A DNA stretch of 5,605 nt from an uncultured Eubacteriales bacterium (GTDB lineage Bacteria > Bacillota > Clostridia > Oscillospirales > CAG-272): positions 1-5,605 of the forward strand of contig CATLAS010000080.1 in the NCBI GenBank assembly GCA_949878535.1, in the 5' to 3' direction. Below, one piece after another: positions 1-3,111 of this stretch. How positions within the stretch are numbered: position 1 is the stretch's first letter; the number at the start of each line of letters is the position of its first letter. The position numbers and the translations under genes are program-made. A model generated the notes under the pieces. That model was given only the letters and a program-made list of their open reading frames with translations, was not told the origin of the DNA and made no database searches.

Positions 1-7
1 ACTTCCT

Positions 8-70
8 AAGGCCCCTTTGTGTAAAGGGAGCTGTCACAGCCAAGCGTAGCGATTGTGACTGAGGGATTGT
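8..70 (+). repeat. Two-hairpin intergenic repeat, copy 1 (forward)
   Basis: Non-coding palindromic repeat with two stem-loops in series. Hairpin 1 pairs 13-18 (CCCTTT) with 23-28 (AAAGGG). Hairpin 2 pairs 33-38 (GTCACA) with 54-59 (TGTGAC). The copy ends in the family's signature GAGGGATTGT (61-70). Positions 35-53 are identical to 2646-2664 in copy 3. It faces inverted copy 2 across about 29 bases, so the two could also pair into one large hairpin. I know similar elements from intergenic regions of gut Clostridia; no function is assigned here. Confidence 0.8.
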
Positions 71-99
71 CTTTGCTATCATTTTTGCAGGATCTGCAA

Positions 100-156
100 A
101 CAACCCCTCCGTCACACCTGCGGTGTGCCACCTCCCCTTGCACAGGGGAGGCTTTT
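100..156 (-). repeat. Two-hairpin intergenic repeat, copy 2 (inverted)
   Basis: Reverse-oriented member of the same family. It starts with ACAACCCCTC (the complement of the GAGGGATTGT end) at 100-109. Hairpin 2 pairs 113-118 (CACACC) with 122-127 (GGTGTG) around a TGC loop. Hairpin 1 pairs 131-138 (CCTCCCCT) with 144-151 (AGGGGAGG). The stem sequences differ from those of copy 1 but pairing is kept, as expected if the structure matters. The hairpin 1 end is followed by a short T tract and doubles as a terminator-like element. Confidence 0.8.
131..156 (+). terminator. Rho-independent terminator-like hairpin inside copy 2
   Basis: An 8-bp perfect G/C-rich stem (131-138 with 144-151, 5-base loop) is followed by CTTTT. 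Read on the plus strand this is a plausible intrinsic terminator. It could end a rightward transcript entering from left of the window and keep it from running antisense into the oxidoreductase gene. Its U tract is short, and it is part of a repeat, so termination may be a side effect. Confidence 0.5.
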
Positions 157-165
157 ATAATTTAA

Positions 166-308
166 TGATCTGCACCAGCTTCCTTTGCCGGGGAGCCTTT
201 TTAATTTGATGCTCCGTGACAACTCCCTTTACTGGAGGGAATCCAATGAAGTTTAGTTGAAGCTTACAGCAACCCAGCTCCCTTTGCTGGAGGGAGCCTA
301 TTTTGTTT
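166..308 (+). repeat. Three partial, terminator-like units of the repeat
   Basis: This gene-free stretch holds three degenerate units that each keep only hairpin 1 of the family. Unit a pairs 178-184 with 190-196 (with two G-T pairs) and is followed by CTTTTTAATTT. Unit b pairs 224-228 (TCCCT) with 236-240 (AGGGA) and has no T tract. Unit c pairs 277-283 (GCTCCCT) with 291-297 (AGGGAGC) and is followed by CTATTTTGTTT. All three share the core CCTTT-[AG]C-rich loop-GGGGAG/GGAGGGAG pattern. The last one ends 11 bases from the oxidoreductase stop codon. A clean intrinsic terminator for the minus-strand operon is not visible here, because the T tracts lie on the plus-strand side. Confidence 0.6.
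277..308 (+). terminator. Terminator-like hairpin next to the oxidoreductase stop
   Basis: A 7-bp perfect stem GCTCCCT/AGGGAGC with a 7-base loop is followed by CTATTTTGTTT on the plus strand. For the minus-strand operon ending at 319 it offers a hairpin but no downstream U run. It is therefore better read as a rightward terminator or as a leftover repeat end. Confidence 0.4.
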
Positions 309-318
309 GTGCAATCCA

Positions 319-1575
319 TCATTCCCCGTCAAATATATACTGCGCTGCTCCCAATCCGGCCAACCTGCCGGTTGACCATGCAATCTGCAAATTATATCCG
401 CCGGTATATGCGTCCAAATCCAACACTTCCCCGGCAAAAAACAGCCCTGGAACGGCTTTTGCCATCATGGTTTTTGGATCAATCTCTTTTACATCCACAC
501 CACCGCAGGTGACAATCGCTTCTTCAACCGGACGAAATTCTGTAGGTGTCAACACAAAATCCTTTAGTGTGCCCAACAGCCGCCCCCGCATTTCTTTGGT
601 TATGGCGCCAGTTTTCATCCGGGGCGGGATGCCGCTGCGCTTCACCACTTCGGGAATCAACACTCGGGGAAGCAAATCGCCCAAGGAATTGATGAAATCC
701 TTGGCAGCATACTTTTTAATGTCTCCCAACAGCCGGACATCCAATTCTGCTTCAGACAGCGCCGGCTTCCAGTCAATGGACATGCGGTATTCATGCACAT
801 CTCCCTCCTGCATATGAGCAGAAGCAGAAAGTACCAGCGGTCCGCTGACGCCAAAATGAGTAAACAGCATCTCGCCCTGTTCCGTAAATACAGTTTTATT
901 ATTTCTATATACAGTCAGCCGCACATTTTTGGGAGACAGCCCCATCCATTCCCCGGTGTTCTCCCGACATACAACCGGCACAAGAGATCCAGTGAGGGGC
1001 GTTACATGGAGTCCCGCCTCTTTCGCCATACGGTGGCCATCTCCTCTGGATCCGGTGGCAGGGTAGGAAATCCCTCCTGTACAAACGATTGCCGCCCGAT
1101 GGGAATACACTTTTCCGCTGCGTGTGCGAATGCCCTGTACATTCCCTGCATCATACAATATGCCGCACACCTGCTCTCGTATGACGGGACAGTGCAGCTG
1201 TTTCAGCTTATGTTCCAATGCAGCACAAATATCCGCTGCCCGATCGGAAACCGGAAACACCCGCCTGCCACGTTCTGTTTTCAGAGGAACGCCGTTGTCC
1301 TCAAAAAATTCCATTACGTCGGAAGGAGAAAACCGATACAATGCGCTGTACAGAAATTTCCGATTTCGTGTCACATTTTCCATTACCTGCGCCGGAGTGC
1401 AGTCATTGGTAACATTACACCGTCCTTTACCGGTTATCCGCAGTTTTTTGCCGCAAGCGGCGTTTTGTTCATACAAAACTGCCTGTCCACCGGCTTCGAC
1501 AACCGCACATGCAGCCATCATCCCCGCCGGACCTGCACCTATAATGGCAACGGTATTTTCCGTCTGGGCGCTCAC
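319..1575 (-). CDS. BaiN/HI0933-family NAD(P)/FAD-dependent oxidoreductase
   Basis: A 418-residue cytoplasmic flavoprotein, the usual length for this family (HI0933/TIGR00275 type, including BaiN and RdsA). Visible motifs in order: the FAD dinucleotide fold G13-A-G-P-A-G18 with the acidic E36 at the end of the second strand; GKKLRITGKGRCNVTN (42-57); GGISYPATGSRGDG (167-180); GEMLFTHFGVSGP (234-246); VTCGGVDVKEIDPKTM (355-370); and the C-terminal FAD-contact block GLFFAGEVLDLDAYTGGYNLQIAWSTGRLAG (377-407, run shown by its key G and E residues). All signature blocks are intact, so the enzyme should be active. The start is GTG at 1573-1575, overlapping the upstream stop as GTGA. The site AAAGAGGA (1585-1592) lies 9 bases upstream, inside the end of the regulator gene, so translation is probably coupled. 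The substrate is unknown: BaiN has been linked to bile acid steps in Clostridium scindens, but most family members are uncharacterised. It is the last gene of the operon. Confidence 0.93.
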   Translation of the reverse strand: MSAQTENTVAIIGAGPAGMMAACAVVEAGGQAVLYEQNAACGKKLRITGKGRCNVTNDCTPAQVMENVTRNRKFLYSALYRFSPSDVMEFFEDNGVPLKTERGRRVFPVSDRAADICAALEHKLKQLHCPVIREQVCGILYDAGNVQGIRTRSGKVYSHRAAIVCTGGISYPATGSRGDGHRMAKEAGLHVTPLTGSLVPVVCRENTGEWMGLSPKNVRLTVYRNNKTVFTEQGEMLFTHFGVSGPLVLSASAHMQEGDVHEYRMSIDWKPALSEAELDVRLLGDIKKYAAKDFINSLGDLLPRVLIPEVVKRSGIPPRMKTGAITKEMRGRLLGTLKDFVLTPTEFRPVEEAIVTCGGVDVKEIDPKTMMAKAVPGLFFAGEVLDLDAYTGGYNLQIAWSTGRLAGLGAAQYIFDGE

Positions 1576-2456
1576 TGGGGTAAATCCTCTTTGGCAGAAC
1601 TGCGCTTTTCATATACATGATATTCATCCCAAGCTGCTTCCAGATGCGCCAGGGTTGCAGCCACCATTTCCTGCCGTTTCATACCAATCGCAGCAAGGAT
1701 AGCATTTACAATCGACAGAGGTGCGACAAGGGAATCTGCAAAAGACGCCATATCACTTTTCGCACACAAGGTAGCATATGCGTTTTTCGCAATAGGCGCC
1801 TGCAAGCTGTCCGTTATTGCAATAACCTTTGCACCGCTCAGCTGTGCAAAGTCTACTGCGTTGATAATCCGGCTGGAGTAACGGGGGAAGCTGAACGCAA
1901 TCACCGTATCGCCTTCTTCTATTTTCATGAGCTGTTCAAACACCTCACTGCTGCCTGTATTTCGCAGCAAATGTACATTGGGAAAAATAAGACTTAAATT
2001 ATAATCCAGAAATTCCGCCAATGAAAAGGAGGAACGCATTCCTATAATATAGATTTTTCCGGCGGATAGGATCGCTTCCACCGCATCATCAAACGCACGG
2101 TGATCCACATTATCTAATGTTGTACGGATTCGATCCGCATCGGCGGATAGCACCGCCTCCAGCACGCCCACCTCACGGAAACGGGCGTTTGCCACTTCCA
2201 TACGCTGTACGCTGGTCAAACGTTTTCCAAGGGTATCCTGCATAGCCCGATGCAGTCCGGGATATCCGTCAAAACCAAGCTCAATAGCAAACCGCACCAC
2301 AGTAGATTCAGACACATCTGCATGCATTCCCAGCCGCGAAGCAGTCATATATGCCGCTTTTTCACAATGTTCGATAATAAAAGCGGCAATCCGTTTCTGC
2401 CCTTTGGACATGCCGGGCATTGCCTTTTCTATCGTCTCTATCAAATCTAATGACAT
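1572..2456 (-). CDS. MurR/RpiR-family transcriptional regulator
   Basis: A 294-residue regulator of typical family length. The N-terminal winged helix-turn-helix covers about residues 1-77, with the recognition segment around 38-66 (MTASRLGMHADVSESTVVRF followed by an ELGF turn). The C-terminal SIS phosphosugar-binding domain covers about 130-255, with KIYIIGMRSS (134-143) and GDTVIAFSFPRYSS (182-195) as its first two strand-loop blocks. RpiR proteins usually bind a sugar phosphate and repress or activate nearby sugar genes; the ligand here cannot be told. I chose ATG 2454-2456 because AAAGGA (2464-2469) sits 7 bases upstream and the family start MxLxxxIEKxxPxMSKxQ follows. An in-frame GTG at 2498 would add 14 unlikely residues. 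It is the first gene of the operon and probably autoregulates. Confidence 0.93.
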   Translation of the reverse strand: MSLDLIETIEKAMPGMSKGQKRIAAFIIEHCEKAAYMTASRLGMHADVSESTVVRFAIELGFDGYPGLHRAMQDTLGKRLTSVQRMEVANARFREVGVLEAVLSADADRIRTTLDNVDHRAFDDAVEAILSAGKIYIIGMRSSFSLAEFLDYNLSLIFPNVHLLRNTGSSEVFEQLMKIEEGDTVIAFSFPRYSSRIINAVDFAQLSGAKVIAITDSLQAPIAKNAYATLCAKSDMASFADSLVAPLSIVNAILAAIGMKRQEMVAATLAHLEAAWDEYHVYEKRSSAKEDLPQ

Positions 2457-2463
2457 AACCGGA

Positions 2464-2469
2464 TCCTTT
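2464..2469 (-). promoter_or_regulatory. Ribosome binding site that fixes the regulator start
   Basis: AAAGGA on the minus strand, 7 bases before ATG 2456. This decides between that ATG and the upstream in-frame GTG at 2498, which has no comparable site. Confidence 0.75.
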
Positions 2470-2472
2470 CGT

Positions 2473-2504
2473 ACGCAGTCTCTGCGTTCACTGCCCACAG
2501 GCAG
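2473..2504 (-). promoter_or_regulatory. Two small inverted repeats in the regulator leader
   Basis: Between the predicted transcription start (about 2515) and the ribosome binding site lie two perfect inverted repeats: ACGCAG-TCT-CTGCGT (2473-2487) and CTGCC-CACA-GGCAG (2491-2504). They could be a downstream operator for the RpiR protein (autoregulation) or hairpins in the 5' leader. The sequence alone does not decide between these. Confidence 0.4.
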
Positions 2505-2521
2505 TTCTTTTCTAATGTATC

Positions 2522-2550
2522 ATTATAGCCCACCCATAGCAGAATGTCAA
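2522..2550 (-). promoter_or_regulatory. Consensus sigma-A promoter of the regulator-oxidoreductase operon
   Basis: On the minus strand, TTGACA (2545-2550) and TATAAT (2522-2527) are separated by exactly 17 bases (2528-2544). Both boxes match the consensus perfectly. The start of transcription is expected near 2515, giving a leader of about 58 bases to the regulator ATG. Confidence 0.9.
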
Positions 2551-2553
2551 GTG

Positions 2554-2567
2554 TGGGAACGTTTACA
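2554..2567. promoter_or_regulatory. cre-like (CcpA/LacI-type) operator candidate
   Basis: TGGGAACGTTTACA fits the catabolite-response pattern TGWNANCGNTNWCA at every fixed position except the third. It has the central A-CG-T core that LacI/CcpA-type proteins bind, within a wider GTGT...ACAC inverted repeat (2551-2568). It begins four bases upstream of the -35 box. That location suits activation or modulation rather than simple blocking. Found by eye; one such match could arise by chance. Confidence 0.4.
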
Positions 2568-2619
2568 CAGGATCACGCCAAGTTCTGAACGGACGCGCGC
2601 AAGTTTCACTAAATTTTAT

Positions 2620-2681
2620 AAGTCTTCCCCAGTAAAGGGAGGTGGCACAGCCAAGCGTAGCGATCGAGTCGGAGGGATTGT
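2620..2681 (+). repeat. Two-hairpin intergenic repeat, copy 3 (forward, hybrid arms)
   Basis: Forward copy ending in GGAGGGATTGT (2671-2681). Its left part, including 2646-2664, is identical to copy 1 (35-53), but its right arm CGAGTCGG (2665-2672) matches copy 4 (2730-2737). As a result the second hairpin is broken: GGCACA against CGAGTC gives two mismatches and a wobble. It looks like a recombinant of two repeat subtypes. Confidence 0.75.
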
Positions 2682-2692
2682 TTCTTCCTGTT

Positions 2693-2746
2693 AAGCCTCT
2701 CTTGTGTAAAAAGGGGGGCTCGCTGCAAGCGAGTCGGGGGAATTGT
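2693..2746 (+). repeat. Two-hairpin intergenic repeat, copy 4 (forward)
   Basis: A forward copy 11 bases after copy 3, ending in GGGGGAATTGT, a variant of the family end. Hairpin 2 pairs GCTCGC (2718-2723) with GCGAGT (2729-2734) around TGCAA. Hairpin 1 (about 2695-2717) is weaker: CCTCTCTT against AAAAGGGGGG. Confidence 0.75.
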
Positions 2747-2791
2747 CCAAATAATACTGCCGATTTGTAAATCATTCAACACGATAGTTTT

Positions 2792-2845
2792 ACAATCCCT
2801 CACCCGCTGCGCGGGAGCTCCCTTTACTGGGGGGGAGCCTTTTTC
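2792..2845 (-). repeat. Two-hairpin intergenic repeat, copy 5 (inverted)
   Basis: An inverted copy starting ACAATCCCTC at 2792. Hairpin 2 pairs CCCGC (2803-2807) with GCGGG (2811-2815) around TGC. Hairpin 1 pairs GCTCCC (2817-2822) with GGGAGC (2833-2838). It opposes copy 4 across about 45 bases, repeating the forward/inverted layout of copies 1 and 2. Confidence 0.8.
2817..2845 (+). terminator. Terminator-like hairpin inside copy 5
   Basis: The stem GCTCCC/GGGAGC is followed by CTTTTTC on the plus strand. No rightward gene precedes it in the window. Its likely effect, if any, is to shield the downstream rightward promoter from read-through. Confidence 0.45.
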
Positions 2846-2861
2846 TATTTGTTGCACTACG

Positions 2862-2940
2862 CGGATACCCTCATCTGGGAGTCTTTTTCTATTTGTACTA
2901 CACGGGAGTTCCCTTCACTGGGAGGCCTTTGTATTTTGAT
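2862..2940 (+). repeat. Two decayed hairpin/T-tract tail units
   Basis: Two further units repeat the end of copy 5 at roughly 40-base spacing. The first has CCC (2868-2870) against GGG (2877-2879), followed by GTCTTTTTCTATTTGT. The second has TCCC (2910-2913) against GGGA (2920-2923), followed by GGCCTTTGTATTTTG. The run TTTTTCTATTTGT after copy 5 (2841-2852) recurs at 2883-2895, showing these are tandem duplicates of the tail that have diverged. They end nine bases before the -35 box of the next gene. Confidence 0.6.
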
Positions 2941-2948
2941 AATCCTAT

Positions 2949-2977
2949 TTGACAAGTTCCTCAAACTCCTGTATAAT
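2949..2977 (+). promoter_or_regulatory. Consensus sigma-A promoter of the secreted-protein gene
   Basis: TTGACA (2949-2954) and TATAAT (2972-2977) are separated by 17 bases, again a perfect match. Transcription should start near 2984, leaving a leader of about 128 bases before the ATG at 3112. Confidence 0.9.
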
Positions 2978-2980
2978 ACT

Positions 2981-2999
2981 ATGATTAGAGATATATCAT
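2981..2999. promoter_or_regulatory. Inverted repeat over the transcription start
   Basis: ATGAT (2981-2985) and ATCAT (2995-2999) form a perfect 5-bp inverted repeat with 9 bases between. It encloses the 8-bp palindrome GATATATC (2990-2997). It sits across the predicted start site, a classic repressor position. The binding protein is unknown; the neighbouring RpiR regulator is one candidate by proximity only. Confidence 0.35.
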
Positions 3000-3111
3000 T
3001 TTAAGGTCATGCTATCTTTGGCTTTGATTTTTCGTGTTTTTCACGCTGATTTCTGCTTTGCTGCATACAGCGCTCGCTTAATGTAAATTACTCATGGAAA
3101 GGCATTATTTT

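Noticed and set aside
8..156. CRISPR array or insertion sequence
   Set aside because: The copies are in opposite orientations, irregularly spaced and of variable sequence, with no regular spacers and no transposase gene in the window.
257..1702. Plus-strand open frames across 257-817, 793-1620 and 1124-1702
   Set aside because: They lie opposite the intact oxidoreductase and regulator genes, lack good ribosome binding sites, and their translations are rich in C, H, S and R with no recognisable domain. They are antisense shadows.
2563..2857. Minus-strand open frames of 70 and 82 codons in the repeat cluster, and a plus-strand frame at 2404-2694
   Set aside because: They are made of translated repeat sequence and overlap the promoter region; no ribosome binding site or conserved protein pattern.
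3033..3071. Small hairpins CGTG/CACG and GCTG/CAGC in the 128-base leader, considered as a riboswitch
   Set aside because: The stems are only 4 bp, there is no conserved riboswitch core, and no terminator or sequestering helix precedes the start codon.
3009..3086. 25-codon reading frame in the leader of the secreted-protein gene (MLSLALIFRVFHADFCFAAY...)
   Set aside because: The only AAGG before it is 2 bases from the ATG, too close to work well, and it has no run of regulatory codons or attenuator hairpin after it. A leader peptide cannot be excluded but is not supported.
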